42,245 nucleotides of DNA from Candidatus Omnitrophota bacterium (GTDB lineage Bacteria; Omnitrophota; Gorgyraeia; 2-01-FULL-45-10). Shown piece by piece: positions 1-12,500 of this stretch. Where the stretch lies: contig JAQUSB010000016.1 of assembly GCA_028715345.1 (NCBI GenBank), forward strand, positions 1 to 42,245, written 5' to 3'. How positions within the stretch are numbered: position 1 is the stretch's first letter; each line of letters starts with the position of its first letter. A model generated the notes under the pieces. That model searched no databases. It had not been told where the DNA came from and saw only the letters and a program-made list of their open reading frames with translations. The position numbers and the translations under genes were made by a program.

Positions 1-200
1 ATATCCTTGGGAATAGCTATATTAGCATTTAAATCATTATTATTAATAGGCGCCTTTACATTAAAAGACCCGTTGGCCGGTTTAGACCAAACGGGTGTGC
101 CTTCCTGCGCCCAGACTATGTCCTGATGGATGAATGCTGCGGCTAAAATTATTGCAATAAGCCGTATCCACCATGGTTTTTGCTGCCAAGCTGATAGCAC
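1..200 (-). CDS. Start of a secreted or membrane-anchored protein (3' end outside window)
   Basis: Seen: a minus-strand frame opens at GTG (198-200) and stays open to the left edge, giving 66 codons. The translation starts MLSAWQQKPWWIRLIAI and has a basic start, a hydrophobic core (about residues 13-23) and a likely signal-peptidase site after VWA (residues 30-32), followed by a polar Asn-rich region. Start choice: an in-frame stop lies only eight codons upstream, no ATG is available, and AAGGGGG sits six bases before the GTG. A promoter and leader hairpin precede it, so it is probably transcribed separately from the giant gene upstream. Inference: an exported or anchored protein. Signal segments ending in a QDxVWA-type motif are, as far as I recall, common at the start of large Omnitrophota proteins, so this may be another very large protein. 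Function cannot be assigned. Confidence 0.8.
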   Translation of the reverse strand, partial: MLSAWQQKPWWIRLIAIILAAAFIHQDIVWAQEGTPVWSKPANGSFNVKAPINNNDLNANIAIPKD

Positions 201-206
201 TTTTAA

Positions 207-213
207 CCCCCTT
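207..213 (-). promoter_or_regulatory. Ribosome binding site of the partial secreted-protein gene
   Basis: AAGGGGG on the minus strand, six bases before the GTG at 198-200. It differs from the ideal AAGGAGG by one base. It is the main reason for choosing GTG as the start, because no ATG is available in this frame. Confidence 0.7.
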
Positions 214-223
214 AAGACAAATT

Positions 224-247
224 AAAGATATCTGCCACGATATCTTT
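224..247 (-). promoter_or_regulatory. Leader hairpin / palindrome in the 5' UTR
   Basis: A perfect 9-base inverted repeat (AAAGATATC at 224-232, GATATCTTT at 239-247) with a 6-base loop. It lies between the predicted promoter and the Shine-Dalgarno of the partial gene, about 11 bases before the latter. It could be an operator for a dimeric regulator, an RNA hairpin affecting mRNA stability or translation, or a weak terminator reading toward the plus strand (T-run at 245-249). The sequence alone does not decide. Confidence 0.5.
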
Positions 248-274
248 TTCTAACTTTACTAAATATTTACATAA

Positions 275-302
275 AGTATAGCATAGAATGGCATTTAGTC
301 AA
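275..302 (-). promoter_or_regulatory. Sigma70-type promoter for the partial secreted-protein gene
   Basis: Minus strand: -35 TTGACT (297-302), 16-base spacer, -10 TATACT (275-280), with an extended -10 TG one base before it. Each hexamer has one mismatch to consensus. The transcript would start near 268 and have a leader of about 68 bases. The surrounding DNA is AT-rich, typical of a bacterial promoter region. Confidence 0.6.
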
Positions 303-402
303 TATACGATTTCTGACTTTTTTAAGTCTTAACTTACATATAAATATATATATTACAATATGTTACGATTACGGATTTCTGGGTATGAGGTTTGGATTTT
401 AT

Positions 403-542
403 TATGTAGCCTATCCTCGCCTCGATCTAAGGCCGCTTGGCGGAAGCCTTAAATGAGGCGAGGATAGCGCCCCGGCTCGATCCGAGATCGCTCTCAAGCC
501 TAACCGGGGATCATTGGGCATCTCCCTATCCCTGGCTACATA
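403..542. repeat. Multibranched inverted-repeat element directly after the giant gene
   Basis: Nested inverted repeats: outer stem TATGTAGCC (403-411) with GGCTACATA (534-542); inside it a 13-bp perfect stem CTATCCTCGCCTC (411-423) with GAGGCGAGGATAG (455-467), whose loop itself holds stems TAAGGC/GCCTTA (428-433/446-451) and CCGC/GCGG; and a second arm CCCCGG (470-475) with CCGGGG (504-509) enclosing CGATC/GATCG (478-482/486-490). The element starts four bases after the stop codon. No U-run follows on the minus strand, so it is not a classic intrinsic terminator. It may act as a 3' mRNA structure, a structured RNA, or a MITE-like mobile repeat (9-bp terminal inverted repeats, 140 bp). GC content is much higher than in the AT-rich DNA to its left. 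Confidence 0.65.
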
Positions 543-546
543 AACC

Positions 547-3500
547 TTATGCTGCGGCACTCAGTAGCAGAACCGCACTTCTATAAGTTTCTATCTCCTC
601 AGCGTAATTTATCGGTAAAGTCTTCGGCAAATATATGAATATCTTGCGCGTCTGGTCATAAACGATATCCGGCAATTTGTCCTTCAGGGCAGCTAATATT
701 TGTTCGTTACTGCCGTCGGTCTTCAATATATTCAACAGGGCCTCGTAAGTATTCATCGTCAGGAGTATGCTCTTATTATTTACCGTCAAAGACTGGACTT
801 CGAGGATCTTAGCTATATCAGGATCCATATCTTTAAATTCATCTTTAGCCGGCCTTATGCCTATATTATCTATGTTTGTCGCGGTCTTTATTTCGCCTAT
901 TATTTCGTCAAAAGCCTTGGCGCGTTTATCGATGAATACGATATCATCCGGGGTGCCGTCATAACCGGACGCGGCCAGGAAGGCCTTCGCCGATTCCTGC
1001 GTAGTGAATATTTCGCCGTATACGAACGCATTCCTGATACCGAGCGCGCCGGAGCGCTTCAGGTTGCGGGCAAATGACGGATCCTGGATAGCGACTTTTT
1101 CTGTGGTAGCGTGGACCGCCTTTTTAGCGTCTTTAGCAATGCCTGCGTATAGATACGCGGTATCTCCGAGCATATTTGTAAACTGCTGTCTCTGCGCGCT
1201 TACCAGCGATCTCACCTCTACGAGCCTACCCTTATTTTCGGGTCTATTCACGGCATCGACGGCGCGGCCGAAGATCTCAGCGGCATTAAGGCTCTCGACG
1301 TCGCCGAGGATCTCTTTTATGAGAGAAGCTATCCTCGTCCTTATCTCGGGGCTTATATTATTCATAGTAAATATGATGCCGCTGTCGCCGGTCAATTTCA
1401 CTGCTGCCGCTTCCTGCGCAAACCGGGCGCCGGTCATTTTGGCTAATCTGGCCGCATCATCGATGAATATGCCGGTCTGACCTTTTGCTTTTGCCAGCGC
1501 TGCAAGCGCGTCCGCATCTTCGACGGTAACTATTTCGCTTATGATATTGGAAGAGGCCGCCTTCTGCCAAACGGCGGGCTTCTCGTCTTCCGACGTAACG
1601 CCTATAAGGATCCTCATCTCTTTTCTGACCACCGTGTAGTTCGATCCCTTTGTAAACGCTCCGCGCAGAGGGAACATGTAAGGCATAGTTTCGGTTTCAT
1701 AGCCTGCGGCGTGTGTTTTTTCATGGAGCATAAGCCAGTTCTGGGCCCAATAAGGCAGATTATCGAATGCGGGGTGAATAACTATTTCATAATTATTATT
1801 TTCTAATTTTCTCGTCCCGAGCATGGGCCCTGCGCGCTCTTCGGTCGTGCCGTATTTCTCATAGGCGATGAGGATGGCCCGGGCGGACAGGGCCTGCATC
1901 ACGGCCTGCGCCGCGATCGCACCGCCCGCTGTTCCGACAAGCGCAAAAGCTGTGTTAAATACATAGCCGAAGTCGAAATGCAGTCCTATCACCGCGAACA
2001 CCAATGAGGCTCCCGCGATAACGGCGGTTTTAAATGCGGCGCTCTGCAAACCTTTACTCAGAACAGCGGCAATCGCATTCTGTTCGAGGACAGGAACGTA
2101 TGTATCTGTCGCGTATCGCTTCTCCATGGCGGCCGCCGTAACGGGTTTCTTCTTGCCGTCTGTGCCGTATGTAGCATCCATATAAGAATTGTGCATGAGC
2201 GTTTTCCAGGAATCGGAATTTTTATAATACAGGTCGGAGCATATCGCCAACTTCTCATACACATCGGCAGGAGCTTTGGAATAGAAGCCGTCTATATCTG
2301 CCTCGAGGCCGGCCGGCGTTGTCTTGGTATATGAACCTATGAAAAATCCGCTGCCGGTACGGGCAACAGTATCATATTCGGTCATCCACTCCGCAGGGCC
2401 TGCGCCGTTTATGGAGACATTCACTCCGCCGTTAAGCGCGGTCCTCTGGTCCGATGTTCCGCAGGCTTCTTCGAGCGGGCACGGTATGGTAAGGCATACA
2501 TCGGCACCCATCGCCTGCATCTTCAATGTGCTTGCGTCGGTATCCGGGATAAAGACAAATCTGCCCTTAAGGGAATTCTTATGCCAGTGCTCGAACCGCT
2601 CTACCCAGTAATTTTCATACATAGGCGCGGGTCCTCCTACTACTACCTGCATGCCGAGGCCGTGTATCTTTTCTTTACCGCCCGCAAAAAGCTGATCTAA
2701 TATCGACCTGGCTTTCTGGTGTATATCCCACTCTCCTCTTTCGTTCCTGTTATAACGACGGTTAAAGATTGGGTGTTCGGGATTGGCACTCATATCGGGG
2801 ATCTCATTCATCCAGAGATCCCATAACTCGTCTCTGGTGAATTCCTTCGTTCTGTCGGCGCATAATACATGGACAAGGAACCTGAGCACAGGGTACTGGC
2901 TCTTATATTCGACGAGCCTTCTCACCAGCCATACAGTAGGTTTCTCCGGATCGAGTTTTACACCGGTTATTCTCTCTATCTCCTCATATGCGCGGGCCTT
3001 ACCTTCCTCGTGAATTTTCCATAGCGTCTCTGTGTCCGGCTTTTCCCCGCGCGCTTCCATCTCATTCAGTTTTTCATTCTTCCATGTCTTGCCGGAACCG
3101 TTAAGCACCGGGATGACTTTCTTATTGAACGCATTTCCATAGAGCGCTTTAAAGAGTTTCTCCGTAGCTACCGCATGCTCTTCGCTGACCGCGGTTATCT
3201 CATCTGCAATATTAAATGCCGCGTAACAATAATCGATCACCGTTTTCCGCACATATCCCAAGTCTCTGAACTTTTTGGCGTTGTCTTCATCCGCAGGCTT
3301 TCCGTCATCCGTCAGCTTTATGCCTCTGGCGATAACTTCTTCACGGGTGACGATCATATTTTTGCTGTTAAAAATATGGTCGTGCTTGAAGCTCGAGGCT
3401 ATCCTGTCTGTCAGCTCTTCGGGCAGTTCCATTATCGAAATCATCCTCGGAATCTCGGGCTTCCACATATAGTCAGGAACATGCATCTCCATACCTGCCT

Positions 3501-6500
3501 TTTTCAAAGTATGGTTGGTATAGATTATCTTTGTCTTCTCGAATATCGAAGGCCTGGCCTGAGGATCTGTCATACATGCCATGCGCGCTTTTAAGACATC
3601 CGCTTTAATAAGCGCGGCCGCTACCACCGTATGCGCTTCGTTAAGGTGCAGTATATCCGGCGCGATCGAAAATTCTTTTAACATCGCGAAGACCGCTTTT
3701 CCGTAAACAACTTCCTGAGTATATCGATGCAGAGGATTCTGAGTATATAAATCATCGAACACTATGGGACACTTCAGCATATACAAAGTCGTCTCGCCGC
3801 GGTCGAGTTCATACACCTCTATTTCGTATTCCGGATTTTTGTCACCGTTATTTTTGTCTTCTTCATCCCATGCCTTTACGCGCAGTATCAGCGGATTGCC
3901 ATCCCTGCCTAAAGTCCTCCTAAGAACGCCTTTTTCGAAAAGAGCTTTGTAATCTTCCTCGACCTCCTGGCCGTTACTCTTCGAATACATGGGCATGACG
4001 CCAAATGATTTGTCGAGGCCTATATCGTTAAGCCCTTCCAGTTTGTCTCCGTAGTATGCACCGAGCCCGCCGCGCGTATTGGCGCTCTGCGCAAGGTATC
4101 CGGCAAACTCAGGGATGTTGCCCTCCATGGAAAGGCTGATGATGGTTTTATCTGCAAGAGCAGGGGCGTGCACTGCGACCCAATTTTTCTCTGCGGGCAC
4201 AACTGACGGGACACGCTCTATTACGGAGTCTATCTCCGCCCTTATCCTGGACGCTTCTGCAAGCAGATTATCGGCTCCGAAAGCGAAATATTTAGGATTG
4301 GAAGCTACTACGCCTCCTATAATGCTATCTGTCGCGGCCTTATCTTTTAACAGGACTATCGCATCGAGGGCTGTATCGTCCAAGGAACCGAAACCGTTCC
4401 TGAGCCACCAACTTATAGCGCTGACAAGTTTGTCTCCTTCATTATTCCAACCGCAGTAGGCCGCTATCGCCAGCATTTCGGCGTCACGTTTCCACGCTTT
4501 ATAATTTTCGTCTCTCCAGAACTCCTCTTCAGCCGCTTCATTCTCCGGCATCCATGCTTCTCTTATAGTCGAACGCTCGATAGGATTAAACGGAGGAATG
4601 ATGCCGAGGTTTTTCAGCTCTAAAGCCGCGGAGAGCCTTTTCGTAAACGGCGTATCAAGCGCGCCGAAGGCGGCGGTCAACCTGTCTATATCGGCCGGTT
4701 GTTCACCGCTGCGGCTCTGCATATAGGCAAGCTCTAATACCGCATTATCCACTCTCTGCTCATTCGCGTGCGAATCGATCAGATCCAATAATGCGAGTAT
4801 AGGCCACACGTCCATACCCTGCCTGTAAGCGTATTCGGCGAAGAATGCCCTCAATATCTCTCTGTTGCCGGGATCCGCCTTCTTGTAGCGTTCGACCATA
4901 AGCATGATGGCGTCGTGTTCTTCCGCAAGGCGCGCATCGGCGTCAGCGAGGAAAACCTTGCCGCGGCCCAGCCATCTCTCAAGATGCAGAAATTCATGCT
5001 CTATCACCATATCGAGACCTGCGGCTATCTGTGACTCGGTCCTATCGGACTGTCTTGCTTCCGGTAATGCGTCGAGATGTATCTCGATCTTATCCTCTTC
5101 CTGGTCGGCTATCTGCTCGATATCCGGAGTGATCTCGAATTTAACGCCTTCTGTCTTCATAAGCACAGCTGCAGGCGCGTCAATAGGCACGCCTTCCATA
5201 TAACGGGCTGTGGCCGACTCAAGACGCTCTCTCTGGGTATCGGTAAGGCCTTCGGCATCTACGGTTATGTTACCGCCTGCGTCCATCCTTGCTACGGCCG
5301 CGATAGGCGCGCCTTCTCTCATTTTCGTTGTAAGCGGGAACGGCGGGACGTTGCGGCGAGCCATATGAGCGAATATACGCGGCAGTTCCGTCTGGACTAC
5401 CTCACCGACTATATTTCTCACATTCTGTACGTTATATCTTATTTCAAAGTACGGCGAATCATCTATCCTTGAACGCTTTTCCTTGATCGTCAGTACCTTT
5501 GCCGCAGGAAGCGGAACGGCTATTGTCGTAATGGCCAATTCTTCCGCAGACGATATAGTAGAATGCTCAAGCTCGCTTATCTTCACAAGCTTTATACCAT
5601 CCTCTTCGGCAAGCCTTCTTCTCAACTCTTCGAAGTCTGTTTCATTCATGCCAAGAGAATTCGAGCATGTCCCTTTATACAGAGCGCTCGCCAACGCGGC
5701 CCTTTTGTCCAAATTTTTCTCATCGGCAAAGCCGGTACTGTCTAAATAGAACACGACGTTCGGCAGTCTGCCCACAGAGTCTTTGACCTCGCGCATAAGG
5801 TCTATAAGTTTCATTCCCACGCTCTCTTCGGTATCCGTATTCGGCGGCAGTATCCAGATAAACTGGAATGCTTCTTTGGGGTCCGACGCTCTGCGGCCCA
5901 ATATCGCAGGTATGTCTCCCTGCATTACGGTCTTCATGCTTGTGAAAGGACTCGTAGGAGCGATTATGGCGAGCTTGGCGTCTTTGGCCGCACGTTCGGC
6001 CGCCGGATTTGACGGTAATGTAGGTAAGAGATATCCGAAATGTTCTACCCTCAAGCCGGGCCTTATCCTGGTGTGGCTGAAGTAGTCCTGGGTGATCTTT
6101 CTGACGCCATTGGACATATGAGCTACGAGAACGTTCGGCGCCGAGCAGACAGGGATAGGATAACCTTTAACGTCCCCGATCGATTTGAAATTCATGTACG
6201 CGGCGTACTTGACGAGCGCCCGGTTCATCCCGAAAAGATTTATGAACCATGTCTTCTGCCCCGTTCTCGGGTTAGTATCAAAACAGAAGGAAGCGCTGCG
6301 TATCATCAAACCGAGCATTATCATATTCTGGACGGAATTCTTGTAAAGCGATATATAGCCCGACCTTATGAACATATCATCATATGATTTGGCGGCTTCC
6401 AGTATATTCTTCTCCAGGCGGGCGACCTCTTCGTGGCTTCGGGGCACATTATTTGCATCGCCTTCCAAAAGTCTCATCTTAAGCAGTGTAAGCGGAGTAT

Positions 6501-9500
6501 TCGCGCCGGCGGTAAGGTATTCGGTAAGCGTAAGATTGGAACCATCCGGTTTTTTATATTTATCCATGCTATCCGACAGCCTCGTTTCCAGGAACTTCTT
6601 TATAAAAGGATGGGTCTCTATAGCTTTTGCCATATCTCCTATGGCCACTATAGGCAGGCCGAACGAAGCTATGGATTGCCTATCAAGCTCTTCGATGGCA
6701 AATACCGCAAACCCGCTTCCTTTGATATCGGCCGTCGAACCGCCGTCATCATCCACACCGACAGCCGATACGGCGCCGCCGAGGTTCCAATAGTTTATCG
6801 GAGGCCCCTGGAGCATATCTATAAGGAAGCTCGACCCGCCTCCTCCGCCGATATTAAATATATTGGCAGGGGTCACTTTTGTCGTAAGCGAAAGATCGTC
6901 CGGAAATACGTATCGCGGATTACCGGATCCGTCAAAAACTAACTGTACCTGCGAAAGCAGAGCGATAGTCGTTTCAACGATACCCCGCATATACTCTATG
7001 TCCCCGGATGAAAGCTGTTTGGTAGGAGGGACGGCCCGCAATTGCTTTATACTGTTTACATAATCTCCTTTTATCAAATTACCGTTCGTAGTATTGCCCA
7101 TAGATGCGGCCACCGTCTTATCGAACCTGTCGCAGAGATCCAGTATAGCGCCCCTGGCGGCTTCCCGCACATTCGTGGGCTGGCGCAAATCGGCGTATAT
7201 CCTGTTCAGCGAATCTATGGTGCCTATGGCAGGCAGTCCTATGCGGGCAAAAGCCTTTATTATACGTATCTTAAGATGTGGATTGGGCGTATCGGCAAGT
7301 GTCCTGCGCATAGCAAGCAGCACTGCAGGCTTCCATTTAGAATTTTCCCATATGCCTGCTATATATGCGCTGTTTACGGTAGTGCCGGAAACTCCCGAGG
7401 CAAGTTTTACGCCTATACTTTCAAGCTCACGGGCGATCAATGTGCTCTGGATCCATAAAGCCGTCGTACCGCAGGAATATTTGAGATTCGCTACGGGGCT
7501 GTAAGAATATGAGGTGCCGAAATGCTGTTCGGGCGGCACTTCTCCGTCCCAGCCTGTATCGGAGGCGGTCTTTTTAGCGGTAATGATATCCTCGATAAAT
7601 TTATTGACCGCGGGCACGTCCTCTCCCAATACGCGCATCGCGTATATGGCCTGTTGTCTTACGAAATACAAGCCCGGGAATTTGCGTTTATCGGTCGCTA
7701 TATGTTGTAATACGCCCTGTATCTTCACCCTCACCGCCTCATAGCTTGCATCCGACTGGCGGCTAGAATACTTCTCGGCCAGGTATTCAAGAGCCTGAAC
7801 GGTCAGCGTATCCAGCTCCTGCTGAAGCTCGGTATTCTGCTGTACTCTCTCGAGCTGTCGTGACAATACTGTATTTCCTTCCTTAGCGGCCTTCATACGC
7901 TCGCTTATGAGATTGAGCGGCGCGCGGCCTCTGTCGTCGTTATAAAGATCGCTTAACGTATCTACAGCGGCAGCCGCGGCTTTCGGTTCCAGACGCAGTA
8001 ATCCCAATACGTGCACAGCCTGGCCCAGGATAATGAGCTGGCTCTCATCCCACCAATTGGTATTGCCGGACACGGCATCTCGTATCAGTCCTGTACAATA
8101 TTGGGCGATCGATTCTGGCTTACGGGAGAACTCCGTCATTTCCGATGTTATGGCGTCTGCCAGCCCGACATTTACAGCCCCTACCTGGAATATCAACTGC
8201 ATACAGTCTTCGAACCTCAGGCTGAATATGACATCCGAAAATTCGCGCACGGCATTTTCGATCTTGAATTCCCTCGCCCATGAGCTCAAAAGACGCGCCG
8301 CGACCTTGAATTTCTTCTGCTCTTCGGCAAGATCACCCTGCCTTGCATACATATCCGCCTGCTGTATGAATGATGCGGTGACGTCGCGCCTTATCTCGAC
8401 AAATTCATCTTCCGTACACGCTTTGCCTGATTTCGTATATGCTTCGATCGACGATACGCTCTCGGCATTTATCGCGAGCATAGTGGCCAGTATCCTGTCC
8501 CGGACAACCTCTTCTTTATCTTCGTATATCCTGGCCCTTCTTCTGCCGGAATTATCCTCATATTCCTCTATATCCTCGGCCGTCAGGGCGCCCTCTGTAA
8601 ATGAACCTCCGGCAAGCGCCCCGGGTGTTTTAAGTATGTCATACAGCTCTACGAACGCTTCCTCTGCGAGGTCTCTCAGAGGCCCTTCCTGCGGTAAATG
8701 ATCGTCTACGGTGCGATATAATATATCGTCCACTTTTTCCGCTATAAGATGGGCTATCCGCAGATCGCTTGTTTCAAGACACTGCGTACCGTAAACAGCC
8801 GCTATTTCTGCAACGGCCTTTGCCATAAAGTCCGGGCCGTAGGTATCCGGTAATCTGGCGTTCAGCCTCTCAAGTATCTTATGGGACAGCGTGGAATCTT
8901 CGAACGGGGTAGCAATAAGTCCGTGCTCTATGACTTCGTGGGTCTTATGCTGTTGTACGTTAAGATCGGGGTTCGAGCCTTCGATGTCGGCAAGGAACTG
9001 GCTTACCCTTGTAAATACGCGTATGTGGCCGCCATTTTCGGTCGTAACTTCAGCCGGTTCCGGTATCTTATTGAATCTCTGCAGGATATTTTTCTGGAAA
9101 TCATTCAGTTCCCGGCCTTTGAACCCGAGCAGGTCCGCAAGCCAGCCGTTGTGCATCCTATGAGGACCTATGATCGCGGGAACGGGCGGAGCGCGCGCTT
9201 TTATTGCCTTCGTCAACTCTTTTATCGTCATGATCGGCCTGAACATCGCCGCAAGCCACTGAGGTATAAGTTTTATGAAGAAATAAGCTGACCTGTATAT
9301 AACCGAAGCGCTGTTATACTTCTCATCTTTTTCCAGCATCAATGACGTCTTAAGAACGGCTACAACCAGAGCACCCATCATATATACTGCCGCAATATAG
9401 TTGGCCGCAATAGATGCCGCGCCTACCATTATAGGCACCATCGGAGCGCCTGAAATTGCCGGCTGTCTCTGTGTTATAGCAGCGCCTTTCCCTGTACCGC

Positions 9501-12500
9501 CTTCCGATCTGGGCAGGGCGGCGAATTTTACTATCTCGGCAAGCATATCGGCGCGCGCTTCCAAAACAGGATCGAATTTACCCTGGACTCTTGCGGGTTT
9601 CCGCGTAGCCTTCATGAACTGAACATCGTTTATCACCACAACGCCTTTTTCCTTAAGCCACTCTATATCTTCCGGCGTCGGGACTATAGGGCCTTCATAA
9701 TTTGCCTGGCGGAATTTCTTCTCAAGATCGGCATCAAGTTTACTCGCGTCGTTTATTACGATAACGTCGAATAATTCCTCGAATCTCCTGCCGCTCTTAT
9801 CCTCTATGGTCTCGATGAGTTCCCTGAAAGTCAGCCATACCGTCTCTTCGTCGTGGACAGGGTTCATAAAGTAGATCCTGAGAGCTTCCTTATTATCGGC
9901 AAGGGCATCGACTACCGCCTTGTCGAGTAAAAGCACAAGGAAGCTTGTAAAGAAGCTTGACAGGCCCGCCAGTATCAGTTTGGTGCGGGATGATTTCAAG
10001 CGCACTATCTCCTGCGTCGCGGGCAATACTACCGACGGATCCGTCTTAAAGAAGTCTCTCATAGCATCCCCTTCGGCGGTAGGGGTATGCGATGTCATAT
10101 CCTGCTCTATATTACTGTAACCGCTCTCGAACCTGGCCTGAAGAACGTTCGGAGGCTCACTCGTCGGCGCCGCGTATACTTTAACGCCGAGGAGTTCTCT
10201 GTATATACCGACTCCGGCGTATATGCCGGCGGGGTTGACCACATCTTTATCGTATGCGCCTGCTTTCATGAGCGACCCTACTAAAAGCAGATTTCTCAAA
10301 CTATTGCCGTGCAGGTTCAGACTGCCGTCGGCTATGAACGTCAGATCGACTATAACAGCCAATTCTTCGAGTATCTGTCTCTTAAATCTCTCGAATTCTT
10401 TATTGTAATCATAATAATACTTTTTAATACCTTCGATCGCGGCATCCGAATTGACCGCCGCAATAATGCCGTGAGCCGGATCGGCCGTGATAAGGCCGCT
10501 CTTAATAAGCTGGCCCTGTTCGTAGTCCGTTATATGGGTATAGAAATGCGCGGCGATGTCTTCGGCCGCACCGGGCGCCGTTATACCGCGCTGTTTCAAC
10601 TGCGCCGCAAACCTTAGAACATTCTTTATGCCTTCCTTATTTCTTACGTTAATGATCCCCGTGTCCTTATTAACGTTTATAAGCGTCAGATTGGGCTTCT
10701 CAGCCTTCCATTTGTTACGATGCGTAGCGTTGGTGTAGAGATGAGCGGCTATGCCTCGCGCCGTATTAATATCGACCGGGCAATCGGGGGTGTTCAGCGC
10801 TAATATCTGGCCGGCCAATTCCTCTATCTTCGCGCGCATTTCGGGAGCTACGCGGCTATCCGCGGCCATACCGCCGCCCCTTATGAGAGCGGCAAGAGAA
10901 CCTTTCACCTCATCCAGTGACGCTATATGTGTAGAGCCGAAATCATCGCCGTTCGTAAGGACGCTGACGAGTGTTTTGCCGCGATAATGCGTCTCGGCCT
11001 CGGGCTTGGCATTGAATCTCTGGTCTACGCAGTCCCTCTTCCACATAGGTATTATCTTCAATGAAGCATTGACTATGTCGCCCGGAGCGATCAGTTTTAC
11101 ATGGAATTTCTTCATGAAGAGAGCCTTTAAGTTCCTCGTGGACCCGCCGTCGTCATCGGTGCCGAGTATAGACTGCACCCACGTATCGGGATTTATCCTG
11201 TAAAGGACTTCCAATAAAGCCTGGGTACTGTTACCTCCTGCAAGAGTAACGACTTCGGACGCGTCCTCTTTCCTTAATATGTCTTCCTTTGTCTTCAGAT
11301 CGTTCAGCTTGCCGAGTTTGCCGAGCAATCCTTTGGTAAGGCTATATAGCGTCTCCAGCGCTTTCGGATCATTAGGCGCTGCATTGTACACCTGGACAAG
11401 TTCGGACCGTATGAACGGCACGGGAGAAGACGGCAGGACTATATTATGCTTAAGGAGAACGGCCCAGCAGAGATCCTTTATCGCAAGCGCATAAGCATTC
11501 CTTAATTCGCCGTACACCGCATAATTACCGAAGGCGTCTTTTTCTTCGTATAGGGATATGAGGACATCGAGTGAGCTTACCGCAGAATAGCCTGTCTTCC
11601 CAAGGGCTCTGGCTATATTCGCTTTAAGCTGCCAATAAGGTATATTCTTATCCACGATTATATTTATGCCCGCATCGATAACGGCAAGAGGCATTAATGA
11701 TTGTTCTATCATTTTACGTAAAGATTCTACGTCCGGGATTACAGGCTGTTCCCCGTCATGTACTACGACCGCGGCCAGCATATCTCTCTTCGCGTTAGCC
11801 TGTATTATGGAATAGCGTGTAATATCGGCCGATAAACCGAGATTCAATACGGGGTTGGAAGACGGAGATGTCATAAAGTTCTGCTTTTCCGGAACATATC
11901 CCGAATCACCCGGATTTTCGGTGTATCTTACGACATCGTCCAGCGCCGCCATGACCGCGCCTTCCGGATAGTCCCGCGTAGGAAGATTGGTAAATTTAGA
12001 GAATATCCTTAAAGCGCATGCCGCGCGTATTCTCGACCAGTAAAAACCTTCCGTAGAGGTATTGATATCCCTTGCTATAAGCATCGCCCGGATAAATCGC
12101 TTCTCCCTGGCTGTGCAGTTCTGGAGCTGGGCAGGATCCGTGATTTGCAGTTCAGGATTGCCGAACCTCTCCTCGGGAGAGTTGCCCGCATCGGAATAAT
12201 ATCTTTGCACAAGGGTAGGCGCTTCCTGATTTAACCTGTCCCTTATAAGTCTTTTGGCGCAATAATATAATGCTTTCTCCTTTTTCTGGGAGTCCTCGGC
12301 CGCGGCCGCCAGATATTCATTGCGCATATCTATAAATGCTTTTGCCTGTTCCGGAGTTATTTGCGGCTCCGCACCCGTTTCATGAAGTTTTTCCACCGCA
12401 TCGTGTAATACTCTTCCGGAGGTAACACTATCTTTCATTATACTTATAAGCAGGTCGCGGATAGTCCCCAGAAGCTCGAACTCGCTCTCTTCCGACATGT

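Noticed and set aside
411-467. Intrinsic terminator for the giant gene
   Set aside because: The stem is strong but is not followed by a U-run on the minus strand, and it is nested in a larger branched structure, so it was reported as an inverted-repeat element instead.
8880-8960. HEVIEH sequence near residue 11090 as a metallopeptidase site
   Set aside because: The histidines are spaced H-E-x-x-x-H, one residue too far apart for HExxH, and no other support is present.
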